A program made the position numbers and the translations under genes. The notes beneath the pieces were generated by a model that made no database searches, was not told the DNA's origin, and worked only from the letters and a program-made list of their open reading frames with translations. Of a DNA stretch of 64,000 nt, positions 8,800-15,847 are shown piece by piece. Location of the stretch: NCBI RefSeq assembly GCF_030499535.1, contig NZ_JASTLB010000001.1, positions 1,178,001 to 1,242,000 on the forward strand, read 5' to 3'. This DNA comes from Streptomyces sp. TG1A-8. Its GTDB lineage: Bacteria > Actinomycetota > Actinomycetes > Streptomycetales > Streptomycetaceae. Positions within the stretch are counted from its first letter, which is position 1. Each line of letters starts with the position of its first letter.

Positions 8800-9756
8800 T
8801 CAGCCCACGGTGACCCCGTGCAGGCGGAGGTAGCCGACGGGGTCGACGTCCGAACCGTAGTCCGGCGTCGTGCGGATCTCGAAGTGCAGGTGCGGGCCGG
8901 TCACGTTGCCGGTCGCCCCGGACAGGCCGAGCTGCGCGCCCTCGGCCACGGTCTGTCCGGCCGAGACGGAGAGCTGGGACAGGTGGGCGTACTGGGCGTA
9001 GTGGCCGTCGTTCAGCTTGATGACGACCTGGTTGCCGTAGGCGCCGCCCCAGCCGGCGGACACGACCGTGCCGGCGGCGACGGCCTTGACGGGGGTGCCG
9101 GTCGGGACGACGAAGTCGACGCCGGTGTGGTAACCGCTGGACCACATGCTGCCGGCCACGTGGTAGCCGGTGCCGAGGACGGCTCCGGTGACCGGGAGGG
9201 TGTAGCCGGTGGACGTGGCGGGGGCGGACGCGGCCGGGGCGGACGCGGCCGGGGCGGACGCGGGGGTCTTCGCCGCCGGGGCCGCCCGGGTCGTCCCCTC
9301 CTCCTCCGCCCGGTCGTCCGCCGGCGACGGGGTGCCCTGCGCGGCCGGGGCCCCGGTGCGCGCCGCCGCGGCCTTCCCGCCGAGCGTGAGCTTCAGGCCG
9401 GGGTGGATCAGCGACGGGTCGCCGCCGACGGCCTGCCGGTTGTCGTCGTAGAGCCGGTGCCAGCCGCCGCCCACGTGCTGCTCGTCGGCGATCCCCGCCA
9501 GGCAGTCGCCGGCCCTCACCGTGTAGGTGCGCACTTCGGAGGCGGTCCGCGCGGCGGTCCGCTGCTGGGACAGCGCCTGCTTCCCGGCGGCGGGGGACCC
9601 GGCGGCCTTGCCGGGCGCGGACGGCGGGGTGGCGGCGTGGGCTCCGGTGGTCCCGAGGAGCGGCAGGGCCAGAGCGGCGCCGCCGGTGCCGGCGACGGCG
9701 ATGGAGCGGGTGAGACGCTGGGTCTTGGGGCGTCGGTGCTTACCCTTCGCGGGCAT
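8800..9756 (-). CDS. Secreted LysM/M23 cell-wall endopeptidase
   Basis: Peptidoglycan hydrolase of 318 residues, exported by a basic signal peptide (GKHRRPKTQRL, then a hydrophobic AGTGGAALALPLLG, cleavage after AHA). A LysM-like wall-binding module (YTVRAGDCLAGIADEQ, about residues 76-125) is followed by an Ala/Pro-rich linker and a C-terminal M23 domain. Zinc ligands are seen in HTGVDF and HLHFE. It should cut peptide cross-bridges during growth or germination. The ATG at 9756 was chosen for its GGAGAGGA site. The 5' leader carries a c-di-AMP riboswitch, the usual control of cell-wall lytic enzymes in Streptomyces. A strong terminator follows. Confidence 0.93.
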   Translation of the reverse strand: MPAKGKHRRPKTQRLTRSIAVAGTGGAALALPLLGTTGAHAATPPSAPGKAAGSPAAGKQALSQQRTAARTASEVRTYTVRAGDCLAGIADEQHVGGGWHRLYDDNRQAVGGDPSLIHPGLKLTLGGKAAAARTGAPAAQGTPSPADDRAEEEGTTRAAPAAKTPASAPAASAPAASAPATSTGYTLPVTGAVLGTGYHVAGSMWSSGYHTGVDFVVPTGTPVKAVAAGTVVSAGWGGAYGNQVVIKLNDGHYAQYAHLSQLSVSAGQTVAEGAQLGLSGATGNVTGPHLHFEIRTTPDYGSDVDPVGYLRLHGVTVG

Positions 9757-9765
9757 GGTGCATTC

Positions 9766-9945
9766 CTCTCCGGCGCCTGCGGGGTGAGCTGTCGGGTTCG
9801 GGCTGGAGCTGCCCGGCCGCGCGGTGCGCGGCTGCACCCCTAGCCTGTCGCGGAGACCGGACAGGCAGTGGTACCTGGTGGGTCCCCCGCTCCTGCCGTG
9901 GACGGGTGACGTGTGGGGAGTCCGGGCGGCGGCAGGATTCGGCGT
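9766..9945 (-). promoter_or_regulatory. c-di-AMP riboswitch (ydaO/yuaA type)
   Basis: Reading the minus strand, the conserved blocks occur in order: GCCGAATCCTGCC, then GGCAGGAGCGGGGGACCCA, then GGGGTGCAGCCGCGC, then CCGAACCCGACAGCTC joined to ACCCCGCAGGC. This is the ydaO aptamer signature (the CCGACAGC and GCAGGC blocks are the most diagnostic). It ends 10 nt before the M23 peptidase start, next to the ribosome-binding site. In this family high c-di-AMP turns expression off. Outer limits are approximate. Confidence 0.88.
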
Positions 9946-10381
9946 TCCGTCCGGACGGGTGGCGAACGTAAGCGAACGGGACGCGCGGAAACAAGCGGCC
10001 TTTCCCGGGATTCTCCGTTCCGGGTGATCGACATCCCGGGGACGCGCTCACCCTCCGTGCGGTCCCGTCCTTTCCCGATCGGCAATCCCCCGGCGGGAAA
10101 AGGGATTTGCCCGAGCGGCGTGCGCAACGCACGGTCACGACTATGACGCTCCTCACGCGGCACCCTCCCCCCGCCTCCCATTACGGACCGAGTCGTTGCG
10201 AAAGTGTCGTTTCGGGCAGGGTGCCGGGTGTGCGGCGGGCGGGGAGCCCCGGGCCCGGGCCGTCGTACGGGGCGCGGCGGAACGGGTGCGACGGCTCGTG
10301 GCACGGGGAAGGCGATGTCGTATCGTCGGCTGAACGCCCGCCGGCGAGCCGCACCGGCGGGGCCTACCGGGAGGAGCCCCC
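9946..10381. other. Long divergent intergenic region (promoters of the riboswitch RNA and the phosphatase)
   Basis: About 430 nt between the riboswitch and the plus-strand phosphatase gene. It should hold the minus-strand promoter for the riboswitch-controlled peptidase and the plus-strand promoter of the phosphatase. Open frames here show no domain or codon signal. No further structure was recognised. Confidence 0.5.
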
Positions 10382-11179
10382 GTGACGCAGCAGGTCCCGT
10401 CGACCGAGCCCGAGCTGGCCGGAGTGCGCAACTTCCGTGACGTGGGCGGACTGCCGACCGTGGACGGACGGCGGGTGCGCCACGGAGTGCTGTTCCGCAG
10501 CGGTCACCTCGCGCACGCGACGGAGGAGGACGCGGCCTTCCTCGCCTCCCTGGGCCTGCACACGATCTTCGACTTCCGCAACGCGGCCGACCAGAGGCTG
10601 GAGGGTCCGGACGTCGTGCTGCCCGGCGTGCGCAACGTGAACCTGCCGCTGAGCGACCCCGCGGACGGCGCCGAGTTCTGGAAGATGGTCCGCGACGGCG
10701 ACCTCGACCAGCTGCGCGGCATCCTCGCGGACGGCAAGGGGGCGGCCCGGATGGTCGCCTCGTACCGCACGATCGTCAAGGAGCGCACCGCCGAGCACTC
10801 CCGGGTGCTGCACGCCCTCGCCGAGGACAGCGTGCCGGCGCTGATGCACTGCGCGGCCGGCAAGGACCGCGCGGGCATCTCCATAGCCGTGACGCTCCTC
10901 GCCGTGGGCGTGGAGCGGGAGGCGGTCGTCGCCGACTACCTGGAGTCCAACGCCAGGCACCGGCGCTACCGGGTCCGGCGCAGCGGCAGCGCGGAGACCG
11001 CGTACACGCCCGAGGTGATGGACCTGCTCAGCCCGCTCTTCGACGCACGCGCCGAGTACCTGTCGGCGGCCTTCGAGAGCATCGAGGAGACGTGGGGCGG
11101 AATCGACGCCTACTTCGAGCAGGGTCTCGGGCTCGACCCGCGGACCCGGGAGCGGCTGCGCGAGCGCCTGCTGGACTGA
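10382..11179 (+). CDS. Tyrosine-protein phosphatase (dual-specificity type)
   Basis: Cysteine-based phosphatase of 265 residues. The P-loop HCAAGKDRAG (CX5R, Cys near residue 157) gives the nucleophile and the phosphate-binding Arg. The N-terminal GVRNFRDVGGL block and FRSGHLAHA are typical of the actinobacterial PtpB/Siw14-like group, which removes phosphate from phosphotyrosine or phosphoinositide-like substrates. No signal peptide or membrane segment. The GTG at 10382 follows GGAGGAG. It is a single gene, convergent with the small membrane-protein gene; the two stops share a 14-bp palindrome at 11176-11189. Confidence 0.9.
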   Translation: MTQQVPSTEPELAGVRNFRDVGGLPTVDGRRVRHGVLFRSGHLAHATEEDAAFLASLGLHTIFDFRNAADQRLEGPDVVLPGVRNVNLPLSDPADGAEFWKMVRDGDLDQLRGILADGKGAARMVASYRTIVKERTAEHSRVLHALAEDSVPALMHCAAGKDRAGISIAVTLLAVGVEREAVVADYLESNARHRRYRVRRSGSAETAYTPEVMDLLSPLFDARAEYLSAAFESIEETWGGIDAYFEQGLGLDPRTRERLRERLLD

Positions 11180-11185
11180 GCGCGC

Positions 11186-11308
11186 TCAGCCCTTGGCCCC
11201 CAGGGCGAACAGCAGGTAGAGGAACGCGGCCAGCACGTGCCCGAGGGCGATGTAGACGATCAGCCGGATCCAGAGCGAGCGGGGGAACTTCTCCTCCATG
11301 TTGCTCAT
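11186..11308 (-). CDS. Small membrane protein (DUF6126-like)
   Basis: A 40-residue protein starting MSNMEEKFPRS, with one hydrophobic segment (WIRLIVYIALGHVLAAF then LYLLFALGA) and ending AKG. Its ATG at 11308 overlaps the stop of the XRE-cupin regulator (ATGA), so the two are co-translated. This pairing of a cupin regulator with a one-helix peptide is common in Streptomyces. The function is unknown; coupling suggests it may act as a partner of the regulator or mark its target at the membrane (inference). Confidence 0.85.
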   Translation of the reverse strand: MSNMEEKFPRSLWIRLIVYIALGHVLAAFLYLLFALGAKG

Positions 11309-11928
11309 GGGTGTTCCCCCGTCAACGGGCCCAGGCACAGGGTGGCCGTGGGACTCTGCAGCAAGGTGTGGACGAACAACAGTTCGACACCGTCGTGGCC
11401 CTCGGCGGCGAGGCGGTGCGGGGTGAGCGAGTCGAAGTGCGCGCCGTCACCGGGCGCGAGCAGGTGCGCGCCGTCCCCGAGGCGCAGCCTGAGCCGCCCC
11501 TGGAGGACGTGGAGCCACTCCTCGCCGGGGTGGACCCGCACGATGTCGCCCTGGGCGCCGTACGGCACCCGGACGCGCAACGCCTGCATGCCGCGTCCGG
11601 GTGCCCCGGCCTGGAAGTACGTCCAGCCGCCGGCGCGCGTCGGTTCCATGTCGGCGGCGCGCACGACGGCGTCGCGGTCGGCGGTGCTCTCGCCGAGCAG
11701 TTCCGAGACGGTCGTACCGTAGGTGCGGGCGAGCGCGAGCAGCGTCGGCAGCGAGGGCTGGCGCCGCCCGGTCTCCAGCCGGGACAGGTGGGCCGGGGAC
11801 AGCCCGGCGGAGCGTGCCGCGGCCTCCAGGGTCAGGCCGGCCCGCCGGCGCAGGGCGCGCAGCTGCGGCGCGACGGCGGGCAGCTCGTCCCCCCGGCCCG
11901 CCGGCGGTTCGGCGTGTGAGGCGTTCAT
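11305..11928 (-). CDS. XRE-family regulator with C-terminal cupin domain
   Basis: Transcription factor of 207 residues. The HTH occupies about residues 22-76 (LRALRRRAGLTLEAAARSAG, then SPAHLSRLETGRRQPS). The cupin sensor domain covers about 110-195 (VRVHPGEEWLHVLQGRLRL, PGDGAHFDSLTPHRL). Cupin regulators of this type bind a small ligand or metal. It is transcribed with the 40-residue membrane protein and sits just after the hopanoid aminotransferase on the same strand. Two tandem TTGCC-N5-GGCAA sites lie 21-55 bp upstream of its ATG, pointing to autoregulation. Whether it also controls hopanoid genes is not shown by the sequence. Confidence 0.92.
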   Translation of the reverse strand: MNASHAEPPAGRGDELPAVAPQLRALRRRAGLTLEAAARSAGLSPAHLSRLETGRRQPSLPTLLALARTYGTTVSELLGESTADRDAVVRAADMEPTRAGGWTYFQAGAPGRGMQALRVRVPYGAQGDIVRVHPGEEWLHVLQGRLRLRLGDGAHLLAPGDGAHFDSLTPHRLAAEGHDGVELLFVHTLLQSPTATLCLGPLTGEHP

Positions 11929-11948
11929 GCCCCCATTCAGCCGCAGCC

Positions 11949-11983
11949 TTGCCCGTGCGGCAAATTACTTGCCTCTCAGGCAA
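11949..11983. promoter_or_regulatory. Two tandem TTGCC-N5-GGCAA operators
   Basis: Perfect inverted repeats at 11949-11963 (TTGCC-cgtgc-GGCAA) and 11969-11983 (TTGCC-tctca-GGCAA), exactly 20 bp apart centre to centre, so on the same helix face. They precede the XRE-cupin gene and follow the aminotransferase stop. Assignment to the XRE-cupin protein is inferred from position. Confidence 0.7.
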
Positions 11984-12018
11984 AAACCGCGGCCGGGAGC
12001 GGCGGGGCCGCCGCGCCG

Positions 12019-13404
12019 TCAGCGGTTGGCCACCGCCTGCTTGATCAGGGTCCTGCCGAAGTCCCACATCAGGCCGCCGCCACTGTGGGCGTCGTCCATC
12101 ACGGCGGTGAAGGCACCGAGGAACCGGTCCACGTCGGCCTCGTCGAGGACCAGCGGCGGGATCAGCTTGATCACCTCCAGGTGGTCGCCGGAGACCTGGG
12201 TGAGGATCCGGTGCCGCTGCAGCAGCGGGACGACGACCATCTGCGCGAACAGGCCCTTGCGGGCGGCCTGGAGCATCGTCCAGCGGCTGCGCAGTTTCAG
12301 CGAGGAGGGCCGGCCGAACTCGATGCCGATCATCAGGCCCCGGCCGCGGACGTCGGCGAGCAGCTCGTACTCGTCGATCAGCGCGGTCAGCCGGGACTTC
12401 AGCAGCTCGCCGGTGGCGCGCACCCCGGCGACGATCTGCTCGTTCTCCATGACCGACAGCACGGCGAGCCCCGCGGCCATCGCCTGCGCGTTGGCCCCGA
12501 AGCTCGCCGAGTGGACGAGGACGCGGTCCATGGACGAGTAGACCTTCTTGAAGATCCAGTCCCTGCCGAGGGTGGCGCCGACCGGGACGTAGCCGCCGGA
12601 CAGCGCCTTGGCCACGCACACCAGGTCCGGTTCGACCCCGTCCTCGCGCTGGTAGGCGTAGAAGTCGCCGGTGCGGCCGAGGCCGGTCTGCACCTCGTCG
12701 GCGATGAGCAGCGCCTTGTGCCGGTGCAGCAGTTCCTGGGCGGCGCGCAGGTAGCCGGGCGGGGCCTCGTGCACGCCCTTGCCCTGGATCGGTTCGACGA
12801 TCAGGGCGGCCACGTCGCCCTTCCCCAGCTCCCGCGCGAGGGCGTCGAGATCGCCGAGGGGGACGGCGGTGTCGGGCAGCAGCGGGGCGAAGCCGTCGCG
12901 GAAGCCGGTCTCGCCGTTGACCGACAGCGCGCCGGTGGTCAGGCCGTGGAAGGCGTGCTCGCAGTACAGGATCCTGGGCCGCCCGGTGGCGTACCGGGCG
13001 AACTTCAGGGCCGTCTCGACGGCCTCCGTGCCGCTGTTGCCGAAGAACACCCGGTCCAGGTGCGGGCTGTGGGTGAGCAGGCGTTCCGCGAGCAGACCGG
13101 GCAGCGGCTGGCAGTCGAAGCGGGTCAGGTCGGCGAGGTCCGCGTCCAGGACGTCGTGCAGTGCCCTGCGGACGACCGGGTGGTGGCGGCCCAGGCCCAT
13201 GACGCCGAACCCGGCGAGCATGTCGAGGTAGTCGTTGCCGTCGGCGTCGAAGAAGTGGGCGCCCTCGGCCCGTTCGTACACCTTGTCGAAGCCGATGGTG
13301 TGCAGCATGCGCGGGAGCTGCGGGTTGAGGTACTTCGTGTGCAGCTCGTAGCGCTCGGCTCCGCGCTCGGCGAGGAGTGCGCCGAGGTCGAACTCCGTGG
13401 TCAT
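12019..13404 (-). CDS. hpnO: Class III aminotransferase of hopanoid side-chain synthesis
   Basis: PLP-dependent aminotransferase of 461 residues. In hopanoid clusters this family (HpnO-like) converts the ribosyl-hopane-derived aldehyde to aminobacteriohopanetriol. Family motifs: [15 protein letters not shown] (cofactor phosphate), [12 protein letters not shown] (Asp contacting the pyridine) and [14 protein letters not shown] with the Schiff-base Lys. The ATG at 13404 follows CAGGAG and overlaps the stop of the dxs-derived frame (ATGA), so its translation may depend on that relic being read. It is the last enzyme gene of the hopanoid operon. Intact and full length. Confidence 0.88.
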   Translation of the reverse strand: MTTEFDLGALLAERGAERYELHTKYLNPQLPRMLHTIGFDKVYERAEGAHFFDADGNDYLDMLAGFGVMGLGRHHPVVRRALHDVLDADLADLTRFDCQPLPGLLAERLLTHSPHLDRVFFGNSGTEAVETALKFARYATGRPRILYCEHAFHGLTTGALSVNGETGFRDGFAPLLPDTAVPLGDLDALARELGKGDVAALIVEPIQGKGVHEAPPGYLRAAQELLHRHKALLIADEVQTGLGRTGDFYAYQREDGVEPDLVCVAKALSGGYVPVGATLGRDWIFKKVYSSMDRVLVHSASFGANAQAMAAGLAVLSVMENEQIVAGVRATGELLKSRLTALIDEYELLADVRGRGLMIGIEFGRPSSLKLRSRWTMLQAARKGLFAQMVVVPLLQRHRILTQVSGDHLEVIKLIPPLVLDEADVDRFLGAFTAVMDDAHSGGGLMWDFGRTLIKQAVANR

Positions 13405-14177
13405 CCAGTGGTCTCCTGTTTCTCCCCGCCCGGTCCGCCGCTGTCCCCGGCGGCCGGGCTCGCGCTGATCCGCCCGGCGGTCCCGACGGGCGTGAGGCCT
13501 GTGTCGGCGGGCACCTCGCTGCACTCGGCGGGCGCCAGGAACTGCCCGGGGACGCCGAACCGCCGCACCGGCACGTCCACGTCGGCGCCCGCGGGGGCCA
13601 GCGCCACCGCCGGACCCACGCCCGCGGCACTGCTGTCGTCCTCCACGACGGCCACCGGACGGTGTCCGGCGGCCGGCGCCGGCAGCACGGGGCCGACGGG
13701 CTCGACCCGGCGGGGGTCCACCGTGCAGCCGGTGCCCCGCGCCCGCAGCAGCCCGGCGGCGCGCAGGCACACCGGCGCCGTCACGCCGACCGCGACCGGC
13801 AGCGCCTCGGGGCGCCCGGCACGGCGCAGGACGTCCGTGCCGCCGATCCGGCCGACGGCCGGGATGCCCGGGCCCACCGGCTCCTCCGGGTGGAGCGCGG
13901 CGGCCGGTTCCGGCACGCCCGGGCCGGGCCCGGGGCGACCACCGGCCCCCGACACCTCGTGCACCAGGAAGTCACCCGTTCCGTCGAACAGCTCGCCGAG
14001 TCCCGCCCCGGGCAGCTCCTTCGGGTCGCGCGGTCGCCGGCCGGGCCGGCACCGGACCCCCGCCCCCGCACCCGGCCGCCGCCGGCCCGGTGCGGACCGG
14101 CCGCGGCGCGCGCCGCGCGGCGACCGGCCGGGCCGGCGCCCCGGACCGGACCGGGCGGACGGCCGGCACGGGGTCAC
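13401..14177 (-). pseudogene. dxs: Internally deleted relic of 1-deoxy-D-xylulose-5-phosphate synthase
   Basis: An open frame of 258 codons between hpnH and hpnO, where related Streptomyces hopanoid clusters carry ispG and dxs (recalled). After an Arg/Pro/Gly-rich, unrecognisable start, about 50 residues match the DXS N-terminus ([22 protein letters not shown], then ALH). These join directly to the C-terminal domain ([54 protein letters not shown]). Roughly 400 central residues are gone, including the thiamine-diphosphate and catalytic regions, and many conserved positions are changed. It cannot be an active DXS. Both ends remain coupled: GTGA with hpnH at 14177 and ATGA with hpnO at 13404. 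The open frame may persist because it delivers ribosomes to hpnO. Confidence 0.8.
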
Positions 14178-15196
14178 CCGCGGTTTCCGGACACGGTCTC
14201 GCGCATGGCCCGCAGCGACTCCTTCAGGGAACCCATGGTGGCGAGGACGGCGGTGGGCTCGTAGCCGCAGTGCGCCATGCAGTTGGCGCAGCGCGGGTCC
14301 TTGCCGCGGCCGTAGCTGTCCCAGTCGGTCTTCTCGATGAGCTCGCGGTAGGTCGGCACGTACCCGTCGCTCATCAGGTAGCAGGGGCGCTGCCAGCCGA
14401 ACAGCGAGTAGTTCGGGATCGCCCACGCCGTGCACGGGAAGTCGACCCTGCCCTCCAGGAAGTCCAGGAAGAGCGGGGAGTGGTTGAGCCGCCACTTCCT
14501 GCGGTTGCCGCCCGAGAAGGCCTTCCTGAACAGTTCGCGGGTCTGCTCCACGCCCAGGAAGTGCTCCTGGTCGGGCGCCTTCTCGTAGGCGTAGGCGGGC
14601 GAGATCATCATCTCGTCGACCCCGAGGTCGTCGTTGAGGAAGTTGAGCACCTCGATGATGGTCTGCGGGGTGTCGGTGTTGAAGAAGGTGGAGTTGGTGG
14701 TCACCCGGAAGCCGCGCCGCTTGGCCTCCTTGATGGCCTCCACCGCCTCGTCGAACACCCCCTCCTTCGCCACGGACGCGTCGTGGCGCTCGCGCAGTCC
14801 GTCGATGTGCACCGCGAAGGCGAAGTAGGGCGAAGGGGTGAACTTGTCCATCTTCTTGCGCAGCAGCACGGCGTTGGTGCACAGGAAGACGTACTTCCGC
14901 TTCGCCACCAACTGGCGCACGATCTCGTCGATCTGGGGGTGCATCAACGGTTCGCCGCCGGCGATGGACACCATCGGCGCACCGGACTCCAGCACCGCGC
15001 CCACGGCCTGGGCGACCGGCATGCGCTGCTTGAGCACACCGGCCGGGTGCTGGATCTTGCCGCACCCCTCGCACTTGAGGTTGCAGGCGAAGAGCGGTTC
15101 CAGCTCGACGATGAGCGGAAACTTGTCCCGCTTGCGGAACTTCTGTTCAGCCAGGTATGTAGCGACCTTGATGGACTGGCGCAGCGGCATGGCCAT
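14174..15196 (-). CDS. hpnH: Radical SAM adenosyl-hopane transferase HpnH
   Basis: Radical SAM enzyme of 340 residues that adds the 5'-deoxyadenosyl radical to the hopene double bond to give adenosylhopane, the first extended-hopanoid step. The cluster motif CNLKCEGC (CxxxCxxC) lies near residues 38-45, and the SAM-binding IAGGEP at about 86. A C-terminal Cys-rich block ([15 protein letters not shown]) may bind an auxiliary cluster, and SPD/HpnH-type blocks follow. ATG 15196 was preferred over GTG 15205 because GGAGG falls 8 nt before it. The hpnG stop lies inside that ribosome-binding site, so the genes are tightly linked. Confidence 0.93.
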   Translation of the reverse strand: MAMPLRQSIKVATYLAEQKFRKRDKFPLIVELEPLFACNLKCEGCGKIQHPAGVLKQRMPVAQAVGAVLESGAPMVSIAGGEPLMHPQIDEIVRQLVAKRKYVFLCTNAVLLRKKMDKFTPSPYFAFAVHIDGLRERHDASVAKEGVFDEAVEAIKEAKRRGFRVTTNSTFFNTDTPQTIIEVLNFLNDDLGVDEMMISPAYAYEKAPDQEHFLGVEQTRELFRKAFSGGNRRKWRLNHSPLFLDFLEGRVDFPCTAWAIPNYSLFGWQRPCYLMSDGYVPTYRELIEKTDWDSYGRGKDPRCANCMAHCGYEPTAVLATMGSLKESLRAMRETVSGNRG

Positions 15197-15201
15197 CTGG
15201 C

Positions 15202-15843
15202 TCACCTCCGGGGGAGCAGCACATTACGGTGCCATTCGAAAAAAGCGGGCAGGACGGAACGGAGAACACGGAAAGCTGATATTCCACCGCGCACTGTGCC
15301 GATCCGGACGAGCTCGTGTTCGGGAGCGTCCACGACCACCCGTACGGCCGCGACCGGACGCTCGCCCGCGCGGACCGCGGCGAGGAGCGTGGCGGCCGAC
15401 TCCATGTCGACCGCGATCGCGCCGGTCGCGCGCAGGGCGGACCGTTCGTGGCCCCGGACGACGTGTTCGGAGCCGGTGAGCGGGCCGGTGTGGACCGTGC
15501 GCCCGGGCAGGGTGCGCACGAGTTCCCCGACCAGCAGGTCGGTGTCCGCGCACGGGACGGTTCCGCGCGGGTCCCGGGTCTCCTCGGCGACGACCAGGTC
15601 GCCGGGGTGCATGCCGGGGGCGAGTCCGGCGCAGAAGCCGGTGGCCAGCACGGCCGCGCCGGCCCACGCCGGATCGGCCAGCCGGCCGGTGACGGAGCGC
15701 TCCGCCGCCCGGGGGCCCATGCCCGTGCGGACGACGGTGACCGGCCCGCCGGCACCACCGCGGTCGCCGGTGCGCAGGGCGAGGTGCTCGATGCCGAGCG
15801 CGCAGGCGATCAGCAGCGGGGCCGGAGCGGGCCGGGTGCTCAT
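15202..15843 (-). CDS. hpnG: Hopanoid-associated nucleoside phosphorylase HpnG
   Basis: Phosphorylase-family protein of 213 residues that in hopanoid pathways releases adenine from adenosylhopane to give ribosylhopane phosphate. Visible blocks include ACALGIEHLALRTG, TGMGPRAAERS, ATGFCAGLAPGMHPGDLVV and IAVDMESAATL; the last is the MES ribose-binding motif of this superfamily. It begins at ATG 15843, 4 nt after the shc stop, and ends inside the hpnH ribosome-binding site. Length and motifs are normal for HpnG. Confidence 0.9.
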   Translation of the reverse strand: MSTRPAPAPLLIACALGIEHLALRTGDRGGAGGPVTVVRTGMGPRAAERSVTGRLADPAWAGAAVLATGFCAGLAPGMHPGDLVVAEETRDPRGTVPCADTDLLVGELVRTLPGRTVHTGPLTGSEHVVRGHERSALRATGAIAVDMESAATLLAAVRAGERPVAAVRVVVDAPEHELVRIGTVRGGISAFRVLRSVLPAFFEWHRNVLLPRR

Positions 15844-15847
15844 CGCG

